Below, in pieces: positions 20,201-26,917 of a stretch of 40,072 nt of DNA (within the stretch, counting starts at the first letter, position 1; each line of letters begins with the position of its first letter). Both the position numbers and the translations under genes were made by a program. The notes below the pieces were generated by a model, which was given only the letters and a program-made list of their open reading frames with translations, did no database searches and was not told where the DNA came from. The DNA comes from an uncultured Bacteroidales bacterium (GTDB taxonomy: Bacteria > Bacteroidota > Bacteroidia > Bacteroidales > Muribaculaceae), in the NCBI GenBank assembly GCA_946011725.1, contig CAMGBT010000014.1:1-40072 (forward strand). Reading direction: 5' to 3'.

Positions 20201-21042
20201 TGCTTCAAGGCGAACGCAACTCCGCCGGCGGCTTCGTTTACGACGGCGTGGTAGTAGGCGGCGGCTCCACCTGCTGCTCATTCGCCGGCGAAGGCGAAAA
20301 CACCGTGATGTACACCTTCGCGGAAGACATCACCTCTATCGGTTCGAACGTATTGGTGCGCTACCGCATCGGCGACTCCGACCAAATCACCGCCCTGCCC
20401 GAAACCGACTTCGGCAAAACATTCACCGGCAGCAACTACCTGGCCAACACCTCCGTTGACGTATACGCCACCGAAGACGGCGCATTCGTTTCGCAATGCC
20501 GCGGCTCCGGCTCCAACGACAAGGGCGTTCCCTCGTTCCTGTACATCGACAATGATGGCAACATCAAGTACAACTCCGGCGCATCGCTCGAAAACACCGT
20601 ATCCTGCAACAGCGGTATCGCTCTGAATCGTGAACGCAACCTCTTCGCCGTGGCCGGTTACAACGAAAACGTGCGCGTGTTCGCAGTAGAATGGGCCGAC
20701 AACACTCCCACCCTTACCTATCTCTACAGCATCCCCGACAGCAACGGCCAAGCCGTAGGTCAAATCCGATTTGACTACGCCGGCAACCTCCACACCTTCA
20801 CCCAAAATGTAGGTTACCGCGTATACGCTCTGCCCGCGCTCAACCCCACCTGCACCACTCCCGCTCCGAAGGCTCAACTGCTCACTGCCGGCAACTCCGA
20901 CATCGAAGCTATCGACCTCGACACTCCCGATGCTGACGCCATCTACTACAACCTCCAAGGCATCCGCGTAGACGCCGCCAACCTCACCCCCGGCATCTAC
21001 CTGCAAGTGAAAGGCGCCACCGCCACCAAAGTCCGCTTCTAA
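17239..21042 (+). CDS. Large exported N-acetylmuramoyl-L-alanine amidase (amidase_3) with probable type IX sorting tail
   Basis: This 1267-residue protein has a signal peptide (about 1-19) and an N-terminal amidase_3 domain (about 24-300). Its four expected zinc and catalytic residues are visible: H33 (INPGHG), E63 (FFESNTNLRKG), H162 (ISIHSNAA) and E264 (FLVEGYFHT). Amidase_3 enzymes cut the bond between N-acetylmuramic acid and the stem peptide of peptidoglycan. A carboxypeptidase-regulatory-like beta-sandwich follows (about 335-410, with GEFIFRHLQPGDYTITFEAEGY). A long region of unknown beta-rich, propeller-like sequence comes next (about 420-1225). The end, YYNLQGIRV...LTPGIYLQVKG...KVRF, looks like a short C-terminal sorting domain for type IX secretion, which fits SprA encoded nearby. 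It lies 9 bases after the PD40 gene, and a terminator follows. Confidence 0.88.
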   Translation: MKKIFLALMALAACTFAYAKTADELRIYINPGHGSWTGNDRPMPLVNHGEWDRYNTDTCGFFESNTNLRKGFGVLEMLREYGLKYDPTLNQEGERWQIGAARDLSNNIVMSHVKCGPFHEDNASAGVLGDAAPEDIAYYNRSLLEVATEVESNNFDMFISIHSNAAVEGTNTNYCVFMRRGHDDQRVVDGITAEYQATSIAMATACWPYAVANEHMMWTSNKDPKSPHIRGDIEFMGGTGSTNNLGYYGYLSVLKHSVPGFLVEGYFHTYQPDRHRAMNFDACYLEGTAYAHGIADYWGLTKESTGDILGVVRDLHEKFTDTYYKPNVTTLDRFKPLNGVTAILWSGDTEVARYTTDENYNGEFIFRHLQPGDYTITFEAEGYKPIAEPVAVTVKAATISYPTAQLESESYIPPKDVYYDYPDALQLGSVLPSDDYVFAESLAPTAVDALAGKTIRRTIVRNDRAYILALDADNAPTIVVVNVADGSVLAEVSTAGMKGTTYNNDYAAKLLDCSDIALTADGVLVATPLSAVDFNKSNPLSVYKWANDENGLPTGDPELWFTCACSGNYNNSYSGETICYSGTAEEGTLYYSSYTTAATTNFRVSIAPVMEGTCNTFAYYKFKLAPGSTATANALGEGFRLYTSPFHEGAFLLVGPGESFTINEYIVTNSSAEYEADAKLPEGLIPNATTGLNFFKYAGATYMAVPEVGGYTLLNVTNGLAAASLVDATTVAFGEELPAYVAGETRPIYDSEMAVTDGFINLTAVTTDGKVEMQTTKSVDQPVHRAVYAYDLNVDATEQEYILSFKVSDNVLDATVTLTPVAKISEEAVPAAELEAEPIVIPVGAVEVGITATVTVARQDLGEYSYSWAVEVEGATVARPALVYKETQALSGTNCRGGVVPLTDPEYPTFGYTVVGYGFGQGFSLFDRDLTPVAERVSAGAPFNTKNRHSVFRGGQLRGKAVFSDWSDAASGYWMKDPANFNDAPVNMLQGERNSAGGFVYDGVVVGGGSTCCSFAGEGENTVMYTFAEDITSIGSNVLVRYRIGDSDQITALPETDFGKTFTGSNYLANTSVDVYATEDGAFVSQCRGSGSNDKGVPSFLYIDNDGNIKYNSGASLENTVSCNSGIALNRERNLFAVAGYNENVRVFAVEWADNTPTLTYLYSIPDSNGQAVGQIRFDYAGNLHTFTQNVGYRVYALPALNPTCTTPAPKAQLLTAGNSDIEAIDLDTPDADAIYYNLQGIRVDAANLTPGIYLQVKGATATKVRF

Positions 21043-21064
21043 CATCCCTTAATATCCCCAACCC

Positions 21065-21099
21065 AAGCGGCTCCGCCACCAAGCGGAGCCGCTTTTGTT
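21065..21099 (+). terminator. Terminator after the amidase gene
   Basis: A perfect 12-bp stem (AAGCGGCTCCGC at 21065-21076 with GCGGAGCCGCTT at 21083-21094) with a 6-base loop is followed by TTGTT. The T-run is short but the stem is very stable. Confidence 0.85.
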
Positions 21100-21252
21100 A
21101 CCACACTCGCCTCCCCGGCATGGTTTTACGAGTAAATGTAAAAATCGGTTGAAATGTTATAACATTGTGCCGGTATGCGCCTGATTATATGTATGTTGAC
21201 GAGCTCGCGGCACAGCCGGATGGCCACTACCGCTATCGGTCGGAATCAGTAG

Positions 21253-21272
21253 GGACGCGGCCTGCCGCGTCC
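21253..21272. repeat. REP-like palindrome
   Basis: GGACGCGG (21253-21260), loop CCTG, and CCGCGTCC (21265-21272) make a perfect 8-bp GC hairpin of the kind often scattered between Bacteroidales genes. There is no T-run, so it is unlikely to be an ordinary terminator. Confidence 0.6.
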
Positions 21273-21450
21273 GCTGAAAAAGTCCAAAAAAATGGAATTT
21301 TCGATTCTGTAACTACCTGATAATCAAGCCCTATTTTTTGAAAAATGCTAAAAATGGACGATACCCTTGCGCAGATGAGCTAATGTAACGCTTGCCGCAG
21401 AGATCCCCTCCGGGGAACGGCAATGTGGGCGCCCGCACCGTGGGTAGGAA

Positions 21451-21732
21451 CCGCTCCGCGGTACCAACCCACGGCTAACGAAAATAAAGCGCCTCTGGCG
21501 CATCAGAGCCGCTCCGCGGCAACACCTAACCTCGTGTTCACCCCACCACGCAAAATAACGAACACGAATCACACGAATTCCCACGAATCTTTTTTATGAT
21601 TCGTTAGATTCGAGAGATTCGTGTTCTGTTATGCGGTGGTGGTTTCCTAATCCGGAGGCTATACCGCGGAGCGGTTCGAATGCGCCGGAGGCGCTATATT
21701 TTCGTTAGCCCCCGGGTGCTACCGCGGAGCGG
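21451..21732. repeat. Nested inverted-repeat element (MITE-like)
   Basis: The outer arms at 21451-21519 and 21664-21732 are both 69 bases and are imperfect reverse complements. Each contains GGCTAACGAAAATA, then AGCGCCTC and GGCGCAT, and each begins and ends with the same 11-mer CCGCTCCGCGG (or its complement). Between them lies a second imperfect inverted repeat (21543-21589 with 21597-21642). It is built of short CGAAT units: ACACGAATC, CACGAATTC and CACGAATC, flanked by CCACCACG and CGGTGGTGG. Weaker outward similarity continues to about 21430 and 21750. There is no coding potential. It could be a miniature mobile element or a structured intergenic repeat; the family is not identified. Confidence 0.75.
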
Positions 21733-21788
21733 GTTGCTCCCGGGGGGCGCTTATATACATGATGCATTGGCTTTCAGTTGAATATGAG

Positions 21789-21815
21789 CAAAGGCTGCCT
21801 TTGGGGCAGCCTTTG
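21789..21815 (-). terminator. Terminator hairpin of malate dehydrogenase gene
   Basis: A perfect 11-bp stem (CAAAGGCTGCC with GGCAGCCTTTG) and a 5-base loop lie 25 bases after the mdh stop. The downstream T content on the minus strand is weak (CTCATATT), but the stem is strong, and it could stop transcription from both converging sides. Confidence 0.7.
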
Positions 21816-21839
21816 TTCATGGGGTATAGGGTAAGAGGA

Positions 21840-22769
21840 TTATGCGTTGAGTGCGGCGTTGGTTTTGTGCACGGCGGCGGCGCTGGCTGCGAATGCGGCC
21901 TTTTCTTCTTCGTTGAGGTCGAATTCCACGATTTTTTCGATACCGTCTTTGCCGAGGATGCAGGGAACGCCGATGCAGAGATCGGATTCGCCGTATTCAC
22001 CTTCGAGCAGAGCGGAGCAGGTGATGAGGCGTTTTTGGTCGTGGATAACGGCGGCGGCTACTTGGGCTGCAGCGGCGCCGGGAGCGTACCAAGCGGAGGT
22101 GCCGAGGAGTTTGGTGAGGGTTGCACCGCCTACCATGGTATCGGCAGCAACTTTGTCGAGGACTTCAGCGGGGAGGAGGGTGCTTACGGGCAGACCGCGG
22201 TAAGCGGCGAAGCGTTTGAGGGGAATCATGGTGGTGTCGCCGTGGCCGCCGATTACGATGCCTTCCACTTCGGTGGCGTTGCAGCCGAGGGCTTGGCTGA
22301 GGAAGTATTTGAAGCGGGCGCTATCGAGTGCACCGCCCATGCCGATGATGCGGTTTTTGGGCAGACCCATTTCTTTGTGGAGCAGGTAGGTCATGGTGTC
22401 CATGGGGTTGGAAACGCACACGATCACTGCGTTGGGAGAGTGTTTGAGCACGTTGTCGGCCACGGATTTCACGATGCCGGCGTTTACGCCGATGAGTTCT
22501 TCGCGGGTCATGCCGGGTTTGCGGGGGATACCGGAGGTGATTACCACCACGTCGGAGCCTTCAGTAGCGGCGTAGTCGTTGGTTACACCTTTGAGGCGGG
22601 TGCTCAGGCCGAGAATGCTGGCGGTTTGCATGATGTCCATGGCTTTGCCTTCGGACACACCTTCTTTAATGTCGAGGAGAACGACTTCGTCGGCAATTTG
22701 TTCTGTAACCAGAACGTTTGCGCAGGTGGCGCCTACGTTGCCGGCGCCGATGACTGTAACTTTTGACAT
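21840..22769 (-). CDS. mdh: NAD-dependent malate dehydrogenase
   Basis: Malate dehydrogenase interconverts malate and oxaloacetate with NAD, in the cytoplasmic branch of the TCA or reductive succinate pathway that Bacteroidales use in fermentation. The 309-residue protein belongs to the LDH-like MDH group. The Rossmann motif GAGNVG is at 8-13, with D33 ending the second beta-strand (NAD rather than NADP). The substrate arginines R83 and R89 are in IPRKPGMTR, with R152 in DSARF. The catalytic histidine is H176 in GGHGDT. R83, in the active-site loop, supports malate over lactate. The start at 22769 follows a promoter box about 60 bases upstream. It appears monocistronic with its own terminator. 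Confidence 0.95.
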   Translation of the reverse strand: MSKVTVIGAGNVGATCANVLVTEQIADEVVLLDIKEGVSEGKAMDIMQTASILGLSTRLKGVTNDYAATEGSDVVVITSGIPRKPGMTREELIGVNAGIVKSVADNVLKHSPNAVIVCVSNPMDTMTYLLHKEMGLPKNRIIGMGGALDSARFKYFLSQALGCNATEVEGIVIGGHGDTTMIPLKRFAAYRGLPVSTLLPAEVLDKVAADTMVGGATLTKLLGTSAWYAPGAAAAQVAAAVIHDQKRLITCSALLEGEYGESDLCIGVPCILGKDGIEKIVEFDLNEEEKAAFAASAAAVHKTNAALNA

Positions 22770-22827
22770 AGTTTTTGAGTATAAAAGAGTGTTATTGTAG
22801 TTTTACAATACTTATGTGTTAGCACTG

Positions 22828-22835
22828 CAAATTTA
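22828..22835 (-). promoter_or_regulatory. Probable -7 box of the mdh promoter
   Basis: Minus-strand TAAATTTG matches TAnnTTTG, 58 bases before the mdh ATG. I do not see a TTG at the expected -33 distance, so the promoter is only half supported. Confidence 0.45.
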
Positions 22836-22892
22836 AGGAAAAATTTCCATAATAGGAAATTTATTTGAATAATTTTGCGAAAAATTGCAGAA

Positions 22893-23810
22893 TTATTGTG
22901 GCGAGTCGGCTTCGGGCAGCGGTTGGGGCTTGGGTCGAGTGAACGATGGCAGGGCGTAGTAGATTGAGAATGAGCCGGTTATCGAGGATTCGCGTGTGCC
23001 GAAGCCGGGAATGTACCATGGTTCGCCGTAGTCGCAGCGGCTTTCGTGTAGTATGGAGTGGTAGCGGAGCTTCCAGCCGGCGGAAATGTTGCGCCAGAGT
23101 TTCACCCGCAATCCGATGCAGATTTCCATCCAGCCGGCGGTGGCGCTTTGGCTCGGGATGTCGAAGCCCTGCGTCTGCTGCCAGTAGGGGTACTCGCCGG
23201 TGATGCCGTCCACGCTCCATTTGAATGGGGCGAATCCGTAGCGCAGGCCCAGAGTGAAGGAGTAGTCGCTATTGCCATTGAACATGAAATTGTAGTCACA
23301 ACCGACTTTGGCATAAACAGTTAGCGGCGAGTGGTAGGTGAAGCCGTGACTGTCGTTGTAATGCTTGGCGGTGCCCAAGCCTACTTCCACCGTGGGGAAG
23401 AAGCGGTTGTAGATGCTGAAGTCGGCGGAGAAGTCGATCAGGCCGTAATGCTGGCCGAAAAGGCGCATCATCGGGTCCCAGATGTTGGCGCCCAGTGTGA
23501 TGGCGCCCCACTTGGGGTAATTGAGCACGCGCTTGCGGTTGTTGATGGCGGCGGAGTCGATCCACTCGGTGCCGGCCACGGAATCCACCCACAGGATGGT
23601 GCCGTCGTTGCGGGGGTAGCCGATGGCGTTGGCGCGGAAGGCGGCATTGATGCGGGCGGTGTCATTGCGCATCTCGTTGATGGGCTGTGTGGCCGAGGCG
23701 GCATTGTTCACCGGGTTGATATGGCGGTGCGGGCGGTCGGGCTGCTGTGCGCAAAGAGCCGCGGCCATCAGCAGCGGCAGCAACAGCGCTATGATACGTG
23801 TGCGAATCAT
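22893..23810 (-). CDS. DUF6048-like exported or outer-membrane protein
   Basis: This 305-residue protein has an N-terminal signal peptide (MIRTRIIALLLPLLMAAALCAQ, cleavage near residue 21) and a body rich in alternating aromatic and polar residues, such as GLIDFSADFSIYNRFFPTVEVGLG. That pattern suggests a small outer-membrane beta-barrel. I recognise it as like DUF6048, a Bacteroidetes family usually encoded next to a DUF6452 lipoprotein, as here; that recollection is from family knowledge, not a search. Its start codon overlaps the stop of the upstream lipoprotein gene (ATGA), so the two are translationally coupled. The function is unknown. The C-terminal 30 residues are proline-rich. Confidence 0.72.
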   Translation of the reverse strand: MIRTRIIALLLPLLMAAALCAQQPDRPHRHINPVNNAASATQPINEMRNDTARINAAFRANAIGYPRNDGTILWVDSVAGTEWIDSAAINNRKRVLNYPKWGAITLGANIWDPMMRLFGQHYGLIDFSADFSIYNRFFPTVEVGLGTAKHYNDSHGFTYHSPLTVYAKVGCDYNFMFNGNSDYSFTLGLRYGFAPFKWSVDGITGEYPYWQQTQGFDIPSQSATAGWMEICIGLRVKLWRNISAGWKLRYHSILHESRCDYGEPWYIPGFGTRESSITGSFSIYYALPSFTRPKPQPLPEADSPQ

Positions 23811-24313
23811 TGCTGCTCGCCCTCCTCGGCGGTGGTGCGGAAGTAGATGCGGATGCGCTCACGCTCCACGTTGGAAATCAGCGGGTCGATTACCGCCACC
23901 GAGTCGATTAGTCGTGAGGTCCACTCGGTGCGGTCGATGCGGTAGTAATACATGGCGCCGCACTCGTCGGAGGCGAAGTAGGGTAGGGCGGTGTAGTGGA
24001 AGGTGATGATGTCGCTCACTCCCACGAGCCCTTCTTGGCGGTAGTCGATGACCCAGCTCACCGCGGTGGCCGCCGGGGTGAACGGCAGGTACACCTGCGT
24101 GGCGCGCGTGCCGGCACCGAGCATCAGCGAGTCGTTGGGCGCGCCGGCGGCGTGGATGTCCACGTTGTCCAGCGCCACGATTTTGCCGGTGGCGCTGTCG
24201 TAGAATCCGGCTAAGGGAATGGCCGAACCGTTGTCCAAACAGCCCGACGATGAGCATGCCGCCATCGCTGCCATAAGTGCAGTTAATATGAGTAATATCA
24301 GTGGTTTACGCAT
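23807..24313 (-). CDS. DUF6452-like lipoprotein
   Basis: The 168-residue product carries a lipoprotein-type signal peptide ending in MAAC (lipidated cysteine probably C20). A second cysteine, C25, follows closely in SSSGCLDNG. The rest is a compact beta-rich domain with YRQEGLVGVSDIITFHYTALPYFASDECGAMYYYRI, which I recognise as like DUF6452, a Bacteroidetes family of unknown function. It overlaps the DUF6048 gene by 4 bases and lies 30 bases after the glycosyltransferase gene, so a four-gene operon is likely. The conserved pairing suggests that the lipoprotein and the predicted barrel act together in the envelope; this is inference. Confidence 0.72.
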   Translation of the reverse strand: MRKPLILLILTALMAAMAACSSSGCLDNGSAIPLAGFYDSATGKIVALDNVDIHAAGAPNDSLMLGAGTRATQVYLPFTPAATAVSWVIDYRQEGLVGVSDIITFHYTALPYFASDECGAMYYYRIDRTEWTSRLIDSVAVIDPLISNVERERIRIYFRTTAEEGEQQ

Positions 24314-24343
24314 TGAATTGTGTGCGTTTGCAAGTCGGTGTGG

Positions 24344-25303
24344 TTAATTGATGCGCAGCTCTTCGTCGATTTCGTAGTCGTTGCGGCGGGGCGAGTTGCG
24401 CGCCACCAATTCCCCCACGAAACCGGCCAGGAACAGTTGCGAGCCGAGCAACATCAGCGTCAATGCCAAGTAGAAGTAAGGCGAGTTGGTCACCAAGGTG
24501 TAGGGGTTGCCGTTATACATATTGTACAACTTGGTGAAGCCCACCACGGCCACGGCGATGAAGCCTAAGATGAACATCAGCGAGCCCCACAGCCCGAAGA
24601 AGTGCATGGGCTTGCCGCCGAATTTGCCGGTGAACCACAGCGTCATCAAGTCCAAATAGCCGTGGACGAAGCGGTCCAAGCCAAACTTGGTTTTGCCGTA
24701 CTTTCGCGCTTGGTGGTGCACCACCTTTTCGCCGATGCGGTTGAAGCCGGCCAACTTGGCCAAGTAGGGAATGTAGCGGTGCATGTCGCCGTACACTTCG
24801 ATGTGCTTCACCACTTTGAGGCGGTAGGCCTTCAGGCCGCAGTTGAAATCGTGCAGATTTTTGATGCCCGACACGCGGCGCGCAGTGGCGTTGAACAGCT
24901 TGGTTGGTATGGTTTTCGACAGCGGGTCGTAGCGCTTCTGCTTGTAGCCCGACACCAAGTCGTAGCCATCCTCCATGATCATCTTGTAGAGTGCCGGAAT
25001 TTCGTCGGGGCTGTCCTGCAAGTCGGCATCCATCGTAATCACCACATCGCCTTGGGCGCGCGCGAAGCCGGTGTTGAGTGCCGGCGACTTGCCGTAATTG
25101 CGGCGGAAGGCCACGCCTTTCACCGCCGGATTCGCGGCCGACAGCTTGCGAATCACCTCCCACGAATCGTCGGTCGAACCATCGTTCACAAAGATCACCT
25201 CGTAAGTGAACTTGTTCTCCGTCATCACGCGCTCAATCCACGCGCACAGCTCCGGAAGCGATTCCGCTTCATTATATAAAGGTACTACTACTGAAATGTC
25301 CAT
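24344..25303 (-). CDS. Family 2 glycosyltransferase, membrane-anchored (DPM1/GtrB-like)
   Basis: This enzyme probably moves a sugar from a nucleotide donor onto a polyprenyl phosphate on the cytoplasmic side of the inner membrane. The 319-residue protein has a GT-A domain (about 1-225), opening with SVVVPLYNEAESLPEL. DGSTDD is at 41-46 and the metal-binding MDADLQDSPDE at 91-101 (D92, D94). Two C-terminal membrane segments follow (about 234-258 and 276-298), as in GtrB and ArnC-type proteins. The donor sugar cannot be read from the sequence. It lies 23 bases after a DUF4199 gene, a pairing I recall as common in Bacteroidetes, and is followed by the DUF6452/DUF6048 pair. Confidence 0.88.
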   Translation of the reverse strand: MDISVVVPLYNEAESLPELCAWIERVMTENKFTYEVIFVNDGSTDDSWEVIRKLSAANPAVKGVAFRRNYGKSPALNTGFARAQGDVVITMDADLQDSPDEIPALYKMIMEDGYDLVSGYKQKRYDPLSKTIPTKLFNATARRVSGIKNLHDFNCGLKAYRLKVVKHIEVYGDMHRYIPYLAKLAGFNRIGEKVVHHQARKYGKTKFGLDRFVHGYLDLMTLWFTGKFGGKPMHFFGLWGSLMFILGFIAVAVVGFTKLYNMYNGNPYTLVTNSPYFYLALTLMLLGSQLFLAGFVGELVARNSPRRNDYEIDEELRIN

Positions 25304-25326
25304 CTATTATATATAATAATGTGTAA

Positions 25327-25860
25327 TTATTTCTTGAATTTGTGAAACGCTCGAGCGATTAATGCCAACACGGTGGTGAGCATTGCGCCGCTCACGGTGG
25401 TAAAGTACAGCATCTCGATGGCGGTGTCGTGGGCCGACGGTAGCTCATGATTATCAATCATCTGCTGCATCTGCTTCACCATTTCGTTGCTCTGTGCACC
25501 AGGTTGATCCTTGAGCACCTCAATAGTCATCTCGAACATGCGCTCATAATAGCCGGGCTGCCACCAGTGCAACGCCGCAAACACGTACAGAGCCAACAGC
25601 AAGCCGCCGAAGAAGAACATACACGTGCCATGCAACCACGTGCCGGAGAACGGCTCGTACTCACCATCCTCGTTCAAGCCTCGCTTGAGCAAAATGTAAG
25701 CCATCACCGGCACTGCCACTATCGCGGCCAGCGCCGGCATCGTCAACCACGGCACAAATGGGGTGGCGCCCACAAGCGTCACCGTCAGCATCAGCAACGG
25801 TCCGAGCTTCAAACCGTCATCCGCTCCGCGTTGATATACCGAGCGTTTATTCTCTTTCAT
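25327..25860 (-). CDS. DUF4199-family membrane protein
   Basis: The 177-residue product has about four hydrophobic segments (roughly 18-36, 39-57, 76-97 and 149-170). A soluble loop near 105-140 is rich in Q, M and E (NEMVKQMQQMIDNHELPS). This matches the layout of DUF4199, a Bacteroidetes membrane family often encoded beside a GT2 gene. The function is unknown; a role in the same lipid-linked glycan step as the downstream glycosyltransferase is only suggested by neighbourhood. It is the first gene of the minus-strand operon, and its promoter box lies unusually close to the start codon. Confidence 0.75.
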   Translation of the reverse strand: MKENKRSVYQRGADDGLKLGPLLMLTVTLVGATPFVPWLTMPALAAIVAVPVMAYILLKRGLNEDGEYEPFSGTWLHGTCMFFFGGLLLALYVFAALHWWQPGYYERMFEMTIEVLKDQPGAQSNEMVKQMQQMIDNHELPSAHDTAIEMLYFTTVSGAMLTTVLALIARAFHKFKK

Positions 25861-25864
25861 ACCG

Positions 25865-25872
25865 CAAATTTA
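25865..25872 (-). promoter_or_regulatory. Probable -7 box of the DUF4199 operon
   Basis: Minus-strand TAAATTTG fits TAnnTTTG but ends only 4 bases before the ATG at 25860, which would give an almost leaderless message. A degenerate TAATTTG lies just upstream (about 25873-25879) and could be the true box. Confidence 0.4.
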
Positions 25873-25932
25873 CAAATTATTTGTTACATTTCCATAAAAA
25901 ACATTCAAAATAATGATTTTTTGCGAAAAAAG

Positions 25933-25963
25933 TTGCATCTTTGACTTTTATTTTATACCTTTG
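25933..25963 (+). promoter_or_regulatory. Promoter of the NUDIX regulator gene
   Basis: TTG (25933-25935), a 20-base gap and TACCTTTG (25956-25963) lie 33 bases before the ATG at 25997. This is divergent from the DUF4199 operon, with about 90 bases between the two promoters. Confidence 0.65.
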
Positions 25964-25996
25964 CACCGAGATTGGACTGCTTAATAGTTTAATACG

Positions 25997-26701
25997 ATGA
26001 ATACTTCTAACGACAATTACACTTATCAGTATCCCCACCCCGCAGTCGCTACCGACTGTGTTATCTTTGGATACGACGGAAATCGCCTGCAAGTGCTCCT
26101 TGTAGAGCGTGGTATAGAACCGTTTAAAGGCTCGTGGGCTCTCCCCGGCGGATTCGTGCGCGAAAACGAAACTGCCGAAGATGGTGCTCGCCGTGAACTC
26201 TTCGAAGAGACCGGCGTTAGTCACGCTTACATCAAACAGCTCAAAGCCTATTCCGCCATCGAACGCGACCCCCGCGAACGCGTCATCTCAATCGCTTTCT
26301 TCGCCCTGGTAAAATCCTGCGAAGTCAAAGGCGGCGACGACGCATCGCAAGCTCGTTGGTTCAACATTGACGAGGTGCCCCAACTCGCTTTCGACCACCA
26401 AGCCATCCTCCAAGATGCCATCGAAGCTCTCCGTCGCGAAATCCATTTCGAACCCGTTGGCTTCGAGCTCCTGCCCGAGCGCTTCACCATCCGCGAGCTC
26501 CAAAACCTCTATGAACAAGTGCTCAAAGTCGAATTCGACCGCCGCAACTTCTTCAACAAGATCCGCCGCCTCGGCATCCTCAACCGCCTCAAAGAAACCA
26601 CCCGTCCCACTCCCAAAAAAGACGCCTACCTCTTTGAGTTCAACCAAAAAGCCTACAACGAATTCAAAGCCAAACACAACGGCTTCCGCATGGAATTCTA
26701 A
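25997..26701 (+). CDS. NUDIX-domain protein with C-terminal winged helix (NrtR/AraR-like regulator)
   Basis: This 234-residue protein joins a NUDIX domain (about 18-150) to a C-terminal winged-helix region (about 160-225, with FTIRELQNLYEQVL and KIRRLGILNRL). That is the layout of NrtR-type transcription factors and of the Bacteroides arabinose regulator AraR. The Nudix box is complete: GFVRENETAEDGARRELFEETGV from G52, with R66, E67, E70 and E71 all present. It might therefore keep hydrolase activity, whereas several regulators of this family have lost it. No NAD-salvage or sugar-use operon is adjacent, so the regulated pathway is not revealed. It is transcribed alone between its promoter and a strong hairpin. 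Confidence 0.85.
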   Translation: MNTSNDNYTYQYPHPAVATDCVIFGYDGNRLQVLLVERGIEPFKGSWALPGGFVRENETAEDGARRELFEETGVSHAYIKQLKAYSAIERDPRERVISIAFFALVKSCEVKGGDDASQARWFNIDEVPQLAFDHQAILQDAIEALRREIHFEPVGFELLPERFTIRELQNLYEQVLKVEFDRRNFFNKIRRLGILNRLKETTRPTPKKDAYLFEFNQKAYNEFKAKHNGFRMEF

Positions 26702-26720
26702 CCGCGGCATACCCCACCTT

Positions 26721-26760
26721 ACAGCAGCGCGCCCTCCCCACCGGAGGGCGCGCTGCTGTT
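26721..26760 (+). terminator. Strong hairpin after the NUDIX gene
   Basis: A perfect 17-bp stem (26721-26737 with 26743-26759) with loop CCACC is followed only by TTCAATCC. It lies 20 bases after the stop and probably ends transcription, although the T-run is very short. Confidence 0.7.
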
Positions 26761-26775
26761 CAATCCAGTCCAAAA

Positions 26776-26859
26776 TTGTCGGTTGCAACCGACAAAAAAT
26801 ACAAAATCTGTCGGTTGCAACCGACAAAAATCAAAAAAATCTGTCGGTTGCAACCGACA
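26776..26859. repeat. Three identical 18-base palindromes ahead of the ATPase gene
   Basis: TGTCGGTTGCAACCGACA is perfectly self-complementary and occurs at 26777-26794, 26809-26826 and 26842-26859. The starts are 32 and 33 bases apart, close to three helical turns, so all three would face the same side of DNA. The first copy extends to a 20-base palindrome. The spacers are A-rich. The third copy ends 4 bases before the -33 TTG of the ATPase promoter, which is the place expected for an operator or activator site. Confidence 0.9.
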
Positions 26860-26863
26860 AATA

Positions 26864-26894
26864 TTGCATATATCAAAAATTCTTATTACCTTTG
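26864..26894 (+). promoter_or_regulatory. Promoter of the AAA ATPase gene
   Basis: TTG (26864-26866), a 20-base gap and TACCTTTG (26887-26894) lie 23 bases before the ATG at 26918. The promoter directly follows the third palindrome. Confidence 0.7.
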
Positions 26895-26917
26895 CACAAA
26901 ATTCTAAACACTTGAAA

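Larger units (their letters stand above)
21100..21788. other. Gene-free convergent gap with nested repeats
   Basis: I see no credible gene in this stretch between the converging amidase and malate dehydrogenase genes. The plus- and minus-strand ORFs are short, with no family resemblance. It holds a short REP-like hairpin near 21253 and a nested inverted-repeat element at 21451-21732, both listed separately. The remaining parts (about 21100-21250 and 21275-21380) are AT-rich to mixed and unexplained. Confidence 0.7.

Noticed and set aside
21759-22766. 335-residue open frame opposite malate dehydrogenase
   Set aside because: Antisense to a gene with all catalytic residues; Gly/Phe/Val-rich shadow composition.
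26776-26859. CRISPR array
   Set aside because: Only three repeats, spacers of 14-15 A-rich bases, a fully palindromic unit and no cas genes nearby.
26783-26917. 45-residue N-terminal extension of the AAA ATPase with repeated VGCNRQ
   Set aside because: The repeat peptide is only the translation of the palindromes, and the reading would run through the -33 and -7 boxes.
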